From the NCBI GenBank assembly GCA_016709865.1, contig JADJLX010000005.1, forward strand, positions 1,860,001-1,924,000: a stretch of DNA of 64,000 bases, written 5' to 3'. Made by a program: the position numbers and the translations under genes. The DNA is from Bacteroidales bacterium. GTDB lineage: Bacteria; Bacteroidota; Bacteroidia; Bacteroidales; VadinHA17. The notes below the pieces were generated by a model that saw only the letters and a program-made list of their open reading frames with translations, made no database searches and was not told the DNA's origin. Positions 28,463 through 37,813 of this stretch are shown here, piece after piece (position 1 is the first letter of the stretch; each line of letters opens with the position of its first letter).

Positions 28463-29683
28463 ATGGATCTTCTCCTTCACTCACTCGATAATGGCATCAG
28501 GCTGGTTCACCACAGGATCCCGGGAATGGTAGCTCACTGCGGGATTATTATAAACACCGGATCCCGAGATGAAACAGAAAAAGAACACGGGATAGCTCAT
28601 TTCATAGAGCATATGCTATTTAAGGGAACCGGTAAACGTAAAGCATACCACATACTTAGCCGTCTCGAAGATGTCGGGGGAGAGTTGAATGCCTACACAA
28701 CCAAAGAGGAAACAGCAATACATGCCTCATTTCTCAAAGAAGATTATGAAAGGACAATTGAACTTATAAGTGATATTACATTTAATTCAATATTCCCTGA
28801 GAAAGAGATTGAAAAAGAAAAAGATGTTGTAATTGAGGAAATCAACAGCTATCTGGATAATCCCTCGGAGCTCATTTTTGATGATTTCGAAGAACTAATA
28901 TTTGCCGGTCAACCTATTGGAAGAAATATTCTGGGCTCTCCCGAATCGGTTAAATCATATTCCAAAAAAACCGTAACAGACTTTATCAGAAACAATTACA
29001 ATACTCATGAGATGGTCTTCTGCTCTGTCGGAAATATCTCGGATGATAAAATACTCAAGCTCTTTAAAACCCATTTTGCAGGTATTGTTACATATAATAA
29101 TGTACCAAGGGTAAATAAAAGCTGGACATACAAACCTGCCAGTCTTACCAAAAAGAAAGACACATTCCAGAATCACTGTATCATTGGAAATCTTGCTTAT
29201 GATCTGAAAGACGAGAAAAGAATGGGCATGTTTCTTCTTAATAATATTCTTGGCGGACAGGGACTTAACTCAAGGTTAAACCTGTCACTCAGAGAAAAGA
29301 ACGGATTAGCTTATAATGTTGAGTCGAGCTATAATCCTTACTGCGACACCGGGATCTTTTCGATTTATTTCGGAACTGATGCCCAGTACCTTAATAAAAG
29401 TATCTCAATTGCTATGTCAGAACTGAATAAACTCAGAACGACAAAACTCGGAACAATACAGCTGAGCAAGGCAAAGAACCAGATAAAAGGTTATCTGGCA
29501 AGAGGATATGAGAATCACGAAAGCCTGATGTTAAGCCTTGGAAAAAGTCTTCTTGTCTTTAACAAGATTGACACTATTGAAGATATCTGCAAAAAGATAG
29601 ACTCAATCACTGCTTCAGAATTACTTGAGACTGCGAATGATATTTTTGAGCCGGGAAAGCTCTCAACTCTGACTTATAAATAG
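28463..29683 (+). CDS. M16 family zinc metallopeptidase (single-domain-pair, MPP/PqqL-like)
   Basis: 406 aa. The inverted zinc motif HxxEH is at 46-50 (HFIEH), followed by MLFKGT. The distal Glu region is VVIEEINSYLDNPSE. The C-terminal half has the R/Y pair region (LREKNGLAYNVESSY) typical of active M16B enzymes. No signal peptide is seen, so it is probably cytosolic. The next gene is an O-methyltransferase; the two are separated by a repeat-filled gap. Confidence 0.93.
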   Translation: MDLLLHSLDNGIRLVHHRIPGMVAHCGIIINTGSRDETEKEHGIAHFIEHMLFKGTGKRKAYHILSRLEDVGGELNAYTTKEETAIHASFLKEDYERTIELISDITFNSIFPEKEIEKEKDVVIEEINSYLDNPSELIFDDFEELIFAGQPIGRNILGSPESVKSYSKKTVTDFIRNNYNTHEMVFCSVGNISDDKILKLFKTHFAGIVTYNNVPRVNKSWTYKPASLTKKKDTFQNHCIIGNLAYDLKDEKRMGMFLLNNILGGQGLNSRLNLSLREKNGLAYNVESSYNPYCDTGIFSIYFGTDAQYLNKSISIAMSELNKLRTTKLGTIQLSKAKNQIKGYLARGYENHESLMLSLGKSLLVFNKIDTIEDICKKIDSITASELLETANDIFEPGKLSTLTYK

Positions 29684-29780
29684 ACCGAAGACGGAAGACC
29701 GAAGACGGAAGTGAAAGAAGAATTTCGGATTGCGGATTGTTGATTGCGGATAACTTCGGTCTCCGGTCTTCAAGCCTTTT
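29683..29780. repeat. Intergenic imperfect inverted repeat (gaccgaagacggaag family)
   Basis: The left part contains two tandem copies of gaccgaagacggaa (29684-29711). The right part (aacttcggtctccggtcttc, from 29752) is its rough inverse complement. Between them is a short direct repeat (cggattgcggattgttgattgcgg). No gene. It resembles a mobile mini-repeat. Confidence 0.6.
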
Positions 29781-29791
29781 AAGAATATAAT

Positions 29792-30424
29792 ATGAACAGA
29801 AAACTTGATCAGTACATCTCTTCCCACTCCTCCCCTGAAGATCAGGTTCTTGCAGATCTTTACAGGCAGACTCATATCAGGTTTGTAAATCCTAATATGA
29901 CATCCGGCCATCTGCAGGGGAAACTGCTCGAGTTTATCTCGGTAATGATTAATCCTGAGAATATACTGGAAATAGGGACATTTACAGGTTATTCGGCAAT
30001 ATGCCTCTCAAGGGGACTGAAGCCAGGAGGCAAACTCATAACTATTGAGTTGAATGATGAACTTGAATCATTTTCTCATTCCTATTTCTGCAGGGCAGGC
30101 GTGGATTCTAAAATTGTACAGCTTACAGGCAATGCTATTGAATTGATTCCTTCAATTGATACTACCTTCGATCTTGTTTTTATCGACGGAGATAAACGGG
30201 AATACACCGAATATTATAATCTAGTAATAGATAAAGTAAGACCTGGAGGCTATATTCTGGCCGACAATGTTCTGTGGGGCGGAAAAGTAATTGAGGATGA
30301 TTTAAAAGATCCCCAGACAAAAGGGGTTATCGAATTTAATGAAATGATTATCAGTCAAAAGAATACAGAAGTTGTTATACTTCCGGTAAGAGACGGACTG
30401 ATGCTAATAAGAAAGACGGCGTAA
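29792..30424 (+). CDS. Class I SAM-dependent O-methyltransferase (CCoAOMT-like)
   Basis: 210 aa. SAM motif I is ILEIGTFTGYSAICLS (58-73). The acidic metal/ribose segment LVFIDGDKREYTEYYNL and the later ILADNVLWGG fit the cation-dependent catechol or caffeoyl-CoA O-methyltransferase family. It is cytosolic. The substrate is unknown; bacterial members methylate small phenolics or similar acceptors. It follows the M16 peptidase gene on the same strand. Confidence 0.92.
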   Translation: MNRKLDQYISSHSSPEDQVLADLYRQTHIRFVNPNMTSGHLQGKLLEFISVMINPENILEIGTFTGYSAICLSRGLKPGGKLITIELNDELESFSHSYFCRAGVDSKIVQLTGNAIELIPSIDTTFDLVFIDGDKREYTEYYNLVIDKVRPGGYILADNVLWGGKVIEDDLKDPQTKGVIEFNEMIISQKNTEVVILPVRDGLMLIRKTA

Positions 30425-30510
30425 AGGCGCAATGGCTCAATGGCGCAAGGGCGCAGGGGACAATCAGATCTTTGCCTTTAAGCCCTTATGCCTTTATGCC
30501 TTTACGCCTT
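30422..30510. repeat. Intergenic inverted repeat (taaaggcg family)
   Basis: The left arm taaaggcgcaatggctcaat with further ggcgcaagggcgc is mirrored by the right arm, rich in atgcctttatgcctttacgcc. The 89-bp unit begins inside the stop region of the methyltransferase gene. It forms a loose hairpin and has no coding function, which argues against the upstream start at 30472 for the next gene. Confidence 0.55.
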
Positions 30511-30648
30511 TCATTATTGGTACAGTTTTTGAGATACACAGATAAATTCACATATATGAACCGAGCATGTTTAATTAAAAACAAAAACTTGCATGAACAA
30601 AATCAACATGCGAGCTGCATCCGACCTATTAAAATTAATTCTATACGG

Positions 30649-31272
30649 ATGAAAAAGATTATACTTATTTCTGTCTTCTTTATTTCAGTATTATTTGCTC
30701 AGGCACAGGCTAACAGAGCAGAGCTGCTTCAGAATCTTGAACAGAATCAGACAGGAAACCAGAATGGTAAAGTTACAGCCACACTTAAATCATCAAGCCG
30801 TCTGTTCAGTACAAAGGATGATCTTACAACAGTAATACTTATTGTTCCTTCCGGATCACATGTTGAAGTACTTGGTTCTGACAGCACATATTTTCATGTA
30901 CTTTTTGAAGAGAACGAAGGATATATTTTCAGACGTCACGCAGTAATAGATATGACACCTGTTGTGGTAACAGAGGCAAAACAATCTCAGCCTCAGCAAC
31001 AGGCTAAGAATACCCAAGCTGCTCAGAATGAGCCAATGAGCAGGTTCGCCTATCTAGAGAACAAATACGGGTCAGGTATGGCAGCCCGTTTAAACGCAGG
31101 AAAGATATGGAAGGGGATGAATTCTGAAATGGTTAAAGACAGTTGGGGAAATGCAGAAAGGATTAACAGGACTATAAGCGGCAACATAATAAAGGAAGAG
31201 TGGATCTTTAAGAGTACCTGGCTCTATTTTGAGAATAATACTTTGATTGACTGGGGACCGATACAGAAATAA
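30649..31272 (+). CDS. Secreted SH3-domain protein
   Basis: Start set at 30649 (207 aa), because MKKIILISVFFISVLFAQAQ is a clean signal peptide; the longer frame from 30472 runs through a repeat. Residues about 40-100 form a bacterial SH3-like domain (VPSGSHVEVLGSDSTYFHVLFEENEGYIFRR, split here by one Ser-rich turn). A Gln/Ala-rich linker and a C-terminal SmpA/OmlA-like segment follow (GKIWKGMNSEMVKDSWGNAER, ending LYFENNTLIDWGPI). It probably binds cell wall or an envelope partner. A strong terminator follows. Confidence 0.75.
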   Translation: MKKIILISVFFISVLFAQAQANRAELLQNLEQNQTGNQNGKVTATLKSSSRLFSTKDDLTTVILIVPSGSHVEVLGSDSTYFHVLFEENEGYIFRRHAVIDMTPVVVTEAKQSQPQQQAKNTQAAQNEPMSRFAYLENKYGSGMAARLNAGKIWKGMNSEMVKDSWGNAERINRTISGNIIKEEWIFKSTWLYFENNTLIDWGPIQK

Positions 31273-31297
31273 ACAGTTCAGGATATTATATAAAGAA

Positions 31298-31327
31298 AGA
31301 GGGCGCTCAGATGAGTGCCCTCTTTTG
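31298..31327 (+). terminator. Intrinsic terminator, possibly bidirectional
   Basis: agagggcgctc-agat-gagtgccctct (10 of 11 pairs, one G-T) followed by tttt. It sits between the SH3 gene and the convergent 30-aa gene. Confidence 0.8.
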
Positions 31328-31336
31328 TTATCGCCA

Positions 31337-31429
31337 TTATTTGCCTTTTGGCTTGGCTTTTGTTGCACCGGCAGCTGATTTTTTTCCTGCAGCAGGAGCA
31401 GCTTTTTTTGCACTTGGTTTCGTTGCCAT
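31337..31429 (-). CDS. Tiny lysine/alanine-rich basic protein (30 aa), histone-H1-like
   Basis: An ATG at 31429 gives a 30-residue product (MATKPSAKKAAPAAGKKSAA then GATKAKPKGK) and a TAA at 31337. It has 9 Lys and 11 Ala and no acidic residue, like the C-terminal tails of histone H1 or Hc1-type proteins known from Bacteroidota. It would bind nucleic acid non-specifically. It is below usual gene-calling size, but composition, an AT-rich leader and the terminator placed just beyond its stop support a real gene. Confidence 0.6.
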   Translation of the reverse strand: MATKPSAKKAAPAAGKKSAAGATKAKPKGK

Positions 31430-31806
31430 TTTTTTTAAATTTGGTTAGTCCCAGCTAATGGAGTGGAACTTTCTCCCTTAAATGATGTAGAGTCATTAAG
31501 CATGCTAATACAAATATACTATTATTTTTATTTAGACTAATTATACGGAAGGAATATTTATTAACAGAAATAAAAACGAAATTGTTAATAACCCGGATCA
31601 ACCAATTAAGCGCATAGAACTCTAAGCATGTGCAAAGTACGCAAAGTCAGAACACAGTTATTCAGCTCTTTACGTCCCGAGAATTAACCTGATCGAGTTA
31701 AAGAAATAAGCCCCCTTTAGGGGGTTGGGGGCAAAAATACTGGATTAAGAAGAGGCTTTTAGAAAAGAAGAGAGGCTGCCTTTTTTGAGACAGCCTCTTA
31801 AATTTG
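31430..31806. other. Gene-free stretch with short repeats, upstream of the 30-aa gene and downstream of tRNA-Gly
   Basis: Contains a palindromic element agccccctttaggggg plus ttgggggc (31709-31732) and, before it, a segment rich in gcaaagtacgcaaagt-like direct repeats (about 31630-31650). The terminator at 31771-31798 is listed separately. No ORF of interest. Confidence 0.5.
31771..31798 (-). terminator. Probable terminator of tRNA-Gly
   Basis: An 8-bp stem agaggctg/cagcctct with a 12-nt loop, just past the 3' end of tRNA-Gly. On the minus strand it is followed by a T-rich run (cttctttt). Confidence 0.5.
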
Positions 31807-31879
<73 letters not shown>

Positions 31880-31998
31880 AAATTCACGGGCAAAAATAAG
31901 AATTTTTTTTTATCCGCCAAAAACAGTCTCTTTAAAGTTATTATTATTATTTTCGGTCAGTTTATTTTTATAATCCCTTAATCCTTAACTATCTCCTT

Positions 31999-34803
31999 AT
32001 GAAAAAAACAATTATTTCACTTTTCATCCTGCTAATCGCTTCTCTTTATTCGTGCAAAACACAAGAAAAAGAGACTTCTCTAACCATTCCATTCGAGAAA
32101 TATACCCTTGCAAATGGATTAACTGTAGTGCTAAATGTAGATAAATCAGATCCGATAGCTGCGCTTGCAGTCTATTATCACGTAGGATCAAGCCGCGAAG
32201 TTCCCGGGAAAACCGGATTTGCTCACTTATTTGAGCACATGATGTTCCAGAAATCAGAAAATGTCGGTGAAGACCAGCTGTTTAAAAACATTCAGGGTGC
32301 CGGTGGTACCCTTAACGGGAGCACCAGCCAGGACAGAACCAACTATTATGAAGTTGTTCCTAAAAATGCACTTGAGATGGCAATGTGGATGGAAGCCGAC
32401 AGAATGGGCTTCCTGACAAACACAGTAACAAAGAAAGCACTTGTAAATCAGCAGAATGTTGTTCAGAATGAAAAACGTGAAAGCGTTGATAATGCTGCTT
32501 ATGGATTCAACTCGGGATTAATCGCAAAAAATCTCTATCCAAAAGGTCATCCTTACAGCTGGACAGTTATCGGAGAGATGGAAGATCTGGCCAGTGCCTC
32601 AGTTGAAGACGTAAGAGCTTTTCACAAAAAATTCTATGCTCCTAATAATGCAACTCTGGTAATTTCCGGAGATATAGTTCCCGAAGAAGTTAAAGCACTT
32701 GTAGAAAAATATTTCGGCGAAATCCCATCAGGTGAGAATATCGAAAAAAGAGGCGCTATGCCTGCAGCTCTCGCAACAACAGTTAAACTTTACCATGAGG
32801 ATAATTTCGCAAAAGCCCCACAGCTCACAATGGTATTCCCAACTGTCGAAAGGTATTCGAAAGACTCCTATGCTCTCAACTTCCTTGGAGACCTTCTTGC
32901 AAATACCAAGAAAGCTCCTCTTTATACCGTACTTGTTAAAGACAAGAAGCTTACCTCAAGAGTCATGGCCAGAAACGGATCACAGGAACTTGCAGGAAAC
33001 TTCACAATTTCTGTTGCTGCAAACCCTGGTGTCAACCTAACCGATGTTGAAAAAGCAATCTTCGAAGGTCTGGCAAAATTTGAAACCGACGGATTCACCG
33101 AAGAAGATCTTATCAGAATCAAAGCAGGTTATGAAACAAGCTTCGTAAGCCGCTTCTCAAGTGTACAGGGAAAAGCATTCACATTTGCCGAATATGCTAT
33201 GAACACCGGAGATCCTGAATACTACAAGAAAGACCTTGCAGCAGTCCAGGCAGTTACAATGGCTGACATTAAAGCTGTATATGATAAGTATATTAAAGGC
33301 AAGAATTTCGTTCAGACAAGCTTTGTTCCTAAAGGCCAGGCAAACCTCATTGCAGAGGGATCTGTAAATGCCGGCATTGTTGAAGAGGATGTTACAAAAG
33401 CAGCAGAAGTTAAAGCAGTGGATGTGGCTGAAGAACCAATTGTTAAAACACCTACAAAATTTGACCGTTCTGTTAAACCAGCAATCGGTCCCGATCCGGA
33501 AGTTACTGTTCCCCAGGTATGGTCAGCCACGCTTGCAAACGGTATCAAAGTATCAGGTATCAAACAGAGTGAGCTTCCTCTTATTCAGTATTCAATAGTA
33601 ATCGATGGCGGACATGTTGTTGAACCTCTTGAGAAAGCAGGGATCTCTAACCTGGTTGCTTCGATGATGAATGAAGGAACAAAAAACAAAACTCCTGAAC
33701 AGCTTGAAGATGCCATAGGTCTGCTTGGAGCATCAATAAGAGTAAGCTCAGGCAATGAAGATATAAGCATAAATGTAAGTACACTATCAAAGAATTTTGA
33801 AAAAACAATCGCCCTTGTTGAGGAAATGCTACTCGAACCAAGATGGGATGAGGAGCAATTTGCACTTGCAAAAAGCAGGATTATCAATTCGCTGAAAAGG
33901 AACCAGGCAAGTCCCGATTATCTTGCCTCAACAACTCTGAATAAACTCATCTTCGGTGAGAATAATATTCTTGCAATTGAAGCATCAGGGACTGAGGAGA
34001 GTGTTAATTCAATTACAATTGATGATCTTAAAGCATTTTACGAATTCTTTTTATCACCTTCAATTTCACGACTTCTTATAGCGGGTGATGTTGACCAGCA
34101 GACTGTTGAAACTGCATTTGCAGGTTTGACAACAAAATGGCAGCCGAAAAATGTGGTACAACCAAGTCTTAAGCTGCCTAAAACTCCAGAGAAATCAGCA
34201 ATATATTTTGTCGATTTCCCAGGCGGAAAACAATCAGTTATTGCGATCGGTGGTCCATCATTACCAAGAACAAATCCTGATTATTATCCGGCATATGTTG
34301 CAAACTACAAGCTGGGCGGATCATTCAACGGGATCTTTAATCTTATATTAAGAGAGGAAAAAGGATTTACATACGGTGCACGGTCGAGTATTATGGGATA
34401 TAAATCTTATGGCATCTTCAATGCCTCTTCGAGGGTGAGGACAAACTCAACACTCGAGTCTGTTACTATCTTCAAGACAGAGATGGAAAAGTACAGACAG
34501 TCAATTCCACAGGAGTATGTTGATTTTACAAAAGACGCACTTATAAAAGGTAATGCTCTCCGTTTTGAAACTCTTGGAGGACTTCTTGGAATGCTTGAAA
34601 CCATGACATCGTACAACCTGCCTGTAGATTATATCAAGCAGGAAGAATCTTTTGTAAAAGGTCTCACAGTTGAAAAGACTCTGGAACTTGCAAACAAATA
34701 CATTGATCCTGCAAAAATGTACTATGTTGTTGTTGGCGATGCCAAAACACAACTAAAAGAACTCGAAAAAGTTGGCTTAGACAAGCCGATACTTGTCAAG
34801 TAA
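31999..34803 (+). CDS. Fused two-unit M16 metallopeptidase lipoprotein
   Basis: 934 aa. Lipoprotein signal with Cys19 (LIASLYSC). The first M16 unit (about 30-460) has the zinc motif HLFEH at 76-80 and a distal Glu in VVQNEKRES. The second unit (about 500-934) has the M16 fold but no HxxEH, so it is the inactive half of the clam-shell, as in pitrilysin-type fused proteins. It keeps the R/Y region (LREEKGFTYGARSS). It should degrade peptides in the periplasm or at the outer membrane. An independent single M16 gene lies 2.3 kb upstream. Confidence 0.95.
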   Translation: MKKTIISLFILLIASLYSCKTQEKETSLTIPFEKYTLANGLTVVLNVDKSDPIAALAVYYHVGSSREVPGKTGFAHLFEHMMFQKSENVGEDQLFKNIQGAGGTLNGSTSQDRTNYYEVVPKNALEMAMWMEADRMGFLTNTVTKKALVNQQNVVQNEKRESVDNAAYGFNSGLIAKNLYPKGHPYSWTVIGEMEDLASASVEDVRAFHKKFYAPNNATLVISGDIVPEEVKALVEKYFGEIPSGENIEKRGAMPAALATTVKLYHEDNFAKAPQLTMVFPTVERYSKDSYALNFLGDLLANTKKAPLYTVLVKDKKLTSRVMARNGSQELAGNFTISVAANPGVNLTDVEKAIFEGLAKFETDGFTEEDLIRIKAGYETSFVSRFSSVQGKAFTFAEYAMNTGDPEYYKKDLAAVQAVTMADIKAVYDKYIKGKNFVQTSFVPKGQANLIAEGSVNAGIVEEDVTKAAEVKAVDVAEEPIVKTPTKFDRSVKPAIGPDPEVTVPQVWSATLANGIKVSGIKQSELPLIQYSIVIDGGHVVEPLEKAGISNLVASMMNEGTKNKTPEQLEDAIGLLGASIRVSSGNEDISINVSTLSKNFEKTIALVEEMLLEPRWDEEQFALAKSRIINSLKRNQASPDYLASTTLNKLIFGENNILAIEASGTEESVNSITIDDLKAFYEFFLSPSISRLLIAGDVDQQTVETAFAGLTTKWQPKNVVQPSLKLPKTPEKSAIYFVDFPGGKQSVIAIGGPSLPRTNPDYYPAYVANYKLGGSFNGIFNLILREEKGFTYGARSSIMGYKSYGIFNASSRVRTNSTLESVTIFKTEMEKYRQSIPQEYVDFTKDALIKGNALRFETLGGLLGMLETMTSYNLPVDYIKQEESFVKGLTVEKTLELANKYIDPAKMYYVVVGDAKTQLKELEKVGLDKPILVK

Positions 34804-34830
34804 TATACTGTCAGACTGAGCTTGTCAAAA

Positions 34831-34921
34831 GCCTCTGTGTCTCTCTGTGTCTTCTCTGTGCATCTCTGTGTAAAAAAAATTAAGAACTTACACAGAGGAA
34901 GCACAGAGGAAACACAGAGTT
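34831..34921. repeat. Intergenic inverted repeat (ctctgtgt family)
   Basis: The left part has several ctctgtgt units (34831-34872). The right part has cacagaggaa-type units (34890-34921), the inverse complement, with an A-rich spacer. It lies between the fused M16 gene and the fucosidase gene and could fold into a long RNA hairpin. Confidence 0.6.
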
Positions 34922-34954
34922 ATATTGGTTACATTAACAACTAGTTGTGTCCGA

Positions 34955-36322
34955 ATGAAGAAAACATTTATCTTTCTGCTATTAGCACTCCTGACGCTTA
35001 TCGTGGGTGGACAGGGGAATGACCTCGATAAAGGACAGGTTGGTTATATTCCTTCAGCTGAAAACCTTCAGAACCGTGAATGGTTCAGGGATGCACACTT
35101 CGGAATGTTCATCCACTGGGGAGTTTCAAGCGTACTCGGCAGGGAGATCGGATGGGCCCTGTCCGGTAAAGATGTAAATGACTACAGGGAAAACATTCAT
35201 AAATTCAATCCTTCAGAATTTGATGCCGCTGCAGTAGTAAAACTGGCCAAAGATGCCGGAATGAAATATATCACATTCACAACCCGGCATCATGACAGTT
35301 TCAGCATGTTCGACACAAAATATTCCGATTGGGGAATAATGAATACCCCTTATGCCAAAGACGTCCTGAAGATGCTGTCCGATGAATGCCAGAAACAGGG
35401 GATCAGGTTATTCTGCTACTATTCACTTACAGATTTCTACCGTCCCGATTACTGTCAGGGAAACACAAAAAAGGGCACAGGGATAACCGGCGAATGCAAC
35501 TGGGAAGAGTATATTCAGTTTATGAAGAATCAGTTAACAGAGATTCTGACTAATTATGGTCCTATCTACGGGATCTGGTTCGACGGACACTGGGATCAGG
35601 TTCAAAGACTGAGCAATAAACAGAACGGTAACCAGATCCGGAAATGGGGTTATGATGAGATTTATAAACTTATACATGAGCTTCAGCCTGGTTGCATGAT
35701 TGTAAACAATCACCACCTGTCAACCTTTCCGGGTGAGGATTACCAGACATTTGAAAGAGATCTACCCGGGAGTAATACCGGAGGCGGGTATTCAGCAGAT
35801 GCTGTTATTTCAAAGGATCTTCCGCTTGAATCGAACGACATAATCGGCAAAAGCTGGGGATATGTAACAAATGATACAATTGACAGATCGGTAAAAGAGC
35901 TGGTTCATTTACTTATCAGGTCAGCCGGACTTGGCTCTAATTTCCTGTTGAATATTGGTCCGACACCAGAGGGCAATGTCAGGGAAGCGCATAAAGAGAG
36001 ACTGCTTGGGATGGGGAAATGGATGCAGACCTATGGCGAGACCATTTACGCTACAAGGAAAAGCATCATGTCGCCCTCAGACTTGGGTGTAGCGGTAGAG
36101 AAAGGAAATAAAGTTTTTCTGCATATAATTAATCCTGAAAAGCTTGATAAGGAACTTACTTTAAATAATTTCCCCTACAAGGTCAATAAGGCTTTCAGAT
36201 TTGAAACTGGCAAAAAATTAGAAGTGAGGGCAGATAAGGCTTCATCATCTCTTAATATTAAAACCGGAGAACTTAATTCAGAGCTTATTGACAATGTAAT
36301 TGTATTGCAAGTGTCGAAATGA
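34955..36322 (+). CDS. Alpha-L-fucosidase, GH29
   Basis: Start at 34955 gives a signal peptide (MKKTFIFLLLALLTLIVGGQG) and 455 aa; the frame to 34925 adds an unlikely leader. GH29 marks: WFRDAHFGMFIHWG near the start, TFTTRHHDSFSMFDTKYSDW (His pair binding fucose), and the nucleophile region YGIWFDGHWD with the catalytic Asp. The enzyme removes terminal fucose from glycans in the periplasm or outside. The C-terminal beta domain is short. It is isolated from the SusC/D genes. Confidence 0.93.
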   Translation: MKKTFIFLLLALLTLIVGGQGNDLDKGQVGYIPSAENLQNREWFRDAHFGMFIHWGVSSVLGREIGWALSGKDVNDYRENIHKFNPSEFDAAAVVKLAKDAGMKYITFTTRHHDSFSMFDTKYSDWGIMNTPYAKDVLKMLSDECQKQGIRLFCYYSLTDFYRPDYCQGNTKKGTGITGECNWEEYIQFMKNQLTEILTNYGPIYGIWFDGHWDQVQRLSNKQNGNQIRKWGYDEIYKLIHELQPGCMIVNNHHLSTFPGEDYQTFERDLPGSNTGGGYSADAVISKDLPLESNDIIGKSWGYVTNDTIDRSVKELVHLLIRSAGLGSNFLLNIGPTPEGNVREAHKERLLGMGKWMQTYGETIYATRKSIMSPSDLGVAVEKGNKVFLHIINPEKLDKELTLNNFPYKVNKAFRFETGKKLEVRADKASSSLNIKTGELNSELIDNVIVLQVSK

Positions 36323-36392
36323 AGGACCGCAAAGCACTTATTATTTGCATCAATTGATTTTTATTCTAATTTTGCACTTCTGAAATAATTCT

Positions 36393-36476
36393 GCCCGGAT
36401 GGTGGAATGGTAGACACGCAGGACTTAAAATCCTGTGACCATTGCGGTTGTGCGGGTTCAAGTCCCGCTCCGGGTA
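36393..36476 (+). tRNA. tRNA-Leu (TAA), likely integration target
   Basis: 84 nt with a long variable arm (class II). Acceptor GCCCGGA pairs with TCCGGGT (one G-T). Anticodon arm GGACTTAAAATCC has TAA. T-loop GGTTCAAGTCC. A terminator and then an integrated element lie directly downstream. Confidence 0.97.
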
Positions 36477-36478
36477 CA

Positions 36479-36504
36479 GAAAGCCTCGATTTATCGGGGC
36501 TTTC
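36479..36504 (+). terminator. Terminator of tRNA-Leu
   Basis: GAAAGCCTCGAT-tt-ATCGGGGCTTTC, 11 of 12 pairs plus a G-T, only 2 bp after the tRNA. Confidence 0.7.
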
Positions 36505-36514
36505 CTCATTTAGT

Positions 36515-36535
36515 AGGTGCAAATCAGGTGCAAAT
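36515..36535. repeat. Tandem direct repeat AGGTGCAAAT, possible attachment-site arm
   Basis: AGGTGCAAAT occurs at 36515-36524 and 36526-36535, 39 bp past the tRNA-Leu end. Short tandem repeats like this next to a tRNA are common integrase arm sites. No second copy was found elsewhere in the window. Confidence 0.45.
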
Positions 36536-36575
36536 TTTTATTTTGTAAAAACTCTAAATTGACTTATTTTTAATA

Positions 36576-37409
36576 ATGAAAGTCAATATGAGTAAACCGC
36601 AATTTAAAGAGCTACTTGAAGAGTATATCTTAAACCTCGAAAAGGATTATGATTCTAATCAAACAGGGAACAGTAATCATCCTACTTACTCTCTGATTAA
36701 AAATACCTACCAAAAGATTGAAGACAAATATTATTATAAGAAGTTAGGCTTCACCCTGATATACTTCTTTTTCTGCGTAATATATATAGCAATAACAATT
36801 GCCTTCCCTTCTCTCCCATTGGAATTCTTCATAGTATCCCCTTTTATGATCTTATTTTTCTTTTATATAGTAGTAACCAAACTTATTAAAACACCAGACT
36901 TAGTTGATATTATAAGTTTAGGAGATAGGATCTTACTTGTAAGAGAAAAAATAAAATACTATGATTTTGATTACCTTGAAGTTAAAGAAATGATAATTGA
37001 CATCGATAAAATTTGCCATTTAGAAAGAATGGCATACTTAAAAAAGTACTATCAATTAATGAAACCAACATTTAATGGTAATAAGAATAAAAACACAAAT
37101 TATGAATCAAATCCTGTTGAAAGATTGATTGCAATTGATCAAATTATTGAGACTACAAAAATTCCTTTACAAAATGAAGAAAGAGCTTTGTTGCTTTCTT
37201 GCATCCTAAGAATTAGTGATTCAGATTTCCCAAATGTAAAAACGACATTGAATGTTATAAACAAAATCAAGAACAAAGAAGAGTTGAAGGACAATGAGTT
37301 AAAGAAGGTTGAAGCGATAAAGGAGTCACTACGAAACACTATAACGATTCTTCAGGTCGCTACAAAAAATACTGAAAATTTGTTTAATACATTGGATAAA
37401 ACTACTTAA
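36576..37409 (+). CDS. Two-helix membrane protein of unknown function (element cargo)
   Basis: 277 aa; the second Met (residue 5, MSKPQ) could be the true start. The N-terminal 55 residues are polar and helical, then two membrane helices at about 60-80 and 88-108. The cytosolic C-terminal part of about 165 residues is rich in Lys, Glu, Ile and Asn and predicted helical. No motif is recognised. Its place between tRNA-Leu and the excisionase-like gene is where such elements carry cargo. Its AT-rich codon use matches the rest of the element. Confidence 0.65.
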   Translation: MKVNMSKPQFKELLEEYILNLEKDYDSNQTGNSNHPTYSLIKNTYQKIEDKYYYKKLGFTLIYFFFCVIYIAITIAFPSLPLEFFIVSPFMILFFFYIVVTKLIKTPDLVDIISLGDRILLVREKIKYYDFDYLEVKEMIIDIDKICHLERMAYLKKYYQLMKPTFNGNKNKNTNYESNPVERLIAIDQIIETTKIPLQNEERALLLSCILRISDSDFPNVKTTLNVINKIKNKEELKDNELKKVEAIKESLRNTITILQVATKNTENLFNTLDKTT

Positions 37410-37493
37410 ATACAAAGTCATTTCAGACCTGAATTTGACTTAATTAGATAAGATATTGTCATTTTTTTGTACTGAAACTAAAATCAAGACCAG

Positions 37494-37787
37494 ATGGATA
37501 ATATCATTATAGTTAATCCCAACGATTTTTGGGATAAGCATCGGGAAATTACAAAGCAAGTCATAAGGGAAGAATTAGATAAAGAGAGTCCTCAGAGAGA
37601 AAACGGCGAAGATATCCTGGTTATTGAAGATGTGTGCAAACTCCTCAAAAAGTCAAAACAGACTATCTACAACTGGATGGATGCAGGAATAATAAAAGGC
37701 CATCATATAAATGAAAGTCTCTTCTTTTTTCGAAGTGAAATAATTGATCTTCTAAAGGGCGGTATTAAAGAATATAAGAAGAAGTGA
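37494..37787 (+). CDS. Helix-turn-helix protein, excisionase-like (MerR/Xis fold)
   Basis: 97 aa. The C-terminal half shows the excisionase-type HTH: ILVIEDVCKLLKKSKQTIYN, then WMDAGIIKG, and the wing LFFFRSEIIDLL. The N-terminal 40 residues are polar. Small proteins like this control excision or transcription of Bacteroidota integrative elements. It lies before the iteron-like array and rep gene. No integrase accompanies it. Confidence 0.8.
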   Translation: MDNIIIVNPNDFWDKHREITKQVIREELDKESPQRENGEDILVIEDVCKLLKKSKQTIYNWMDAGIIKGHHINESLFFFRSEIIDLLKGGIKEYKKK

Positions 37788-37813
37788 CGTAACTTTCTCA
37801 TAATCAGTATAGC

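Noticed and set aside
31090..31413. 107-aa minus-strand frame opposite the SH3 gene
   Set aside because: Runs antisense through a coding gene and a terminator; the true minus-strand gene there is the 30-aa frame 31337-31429.
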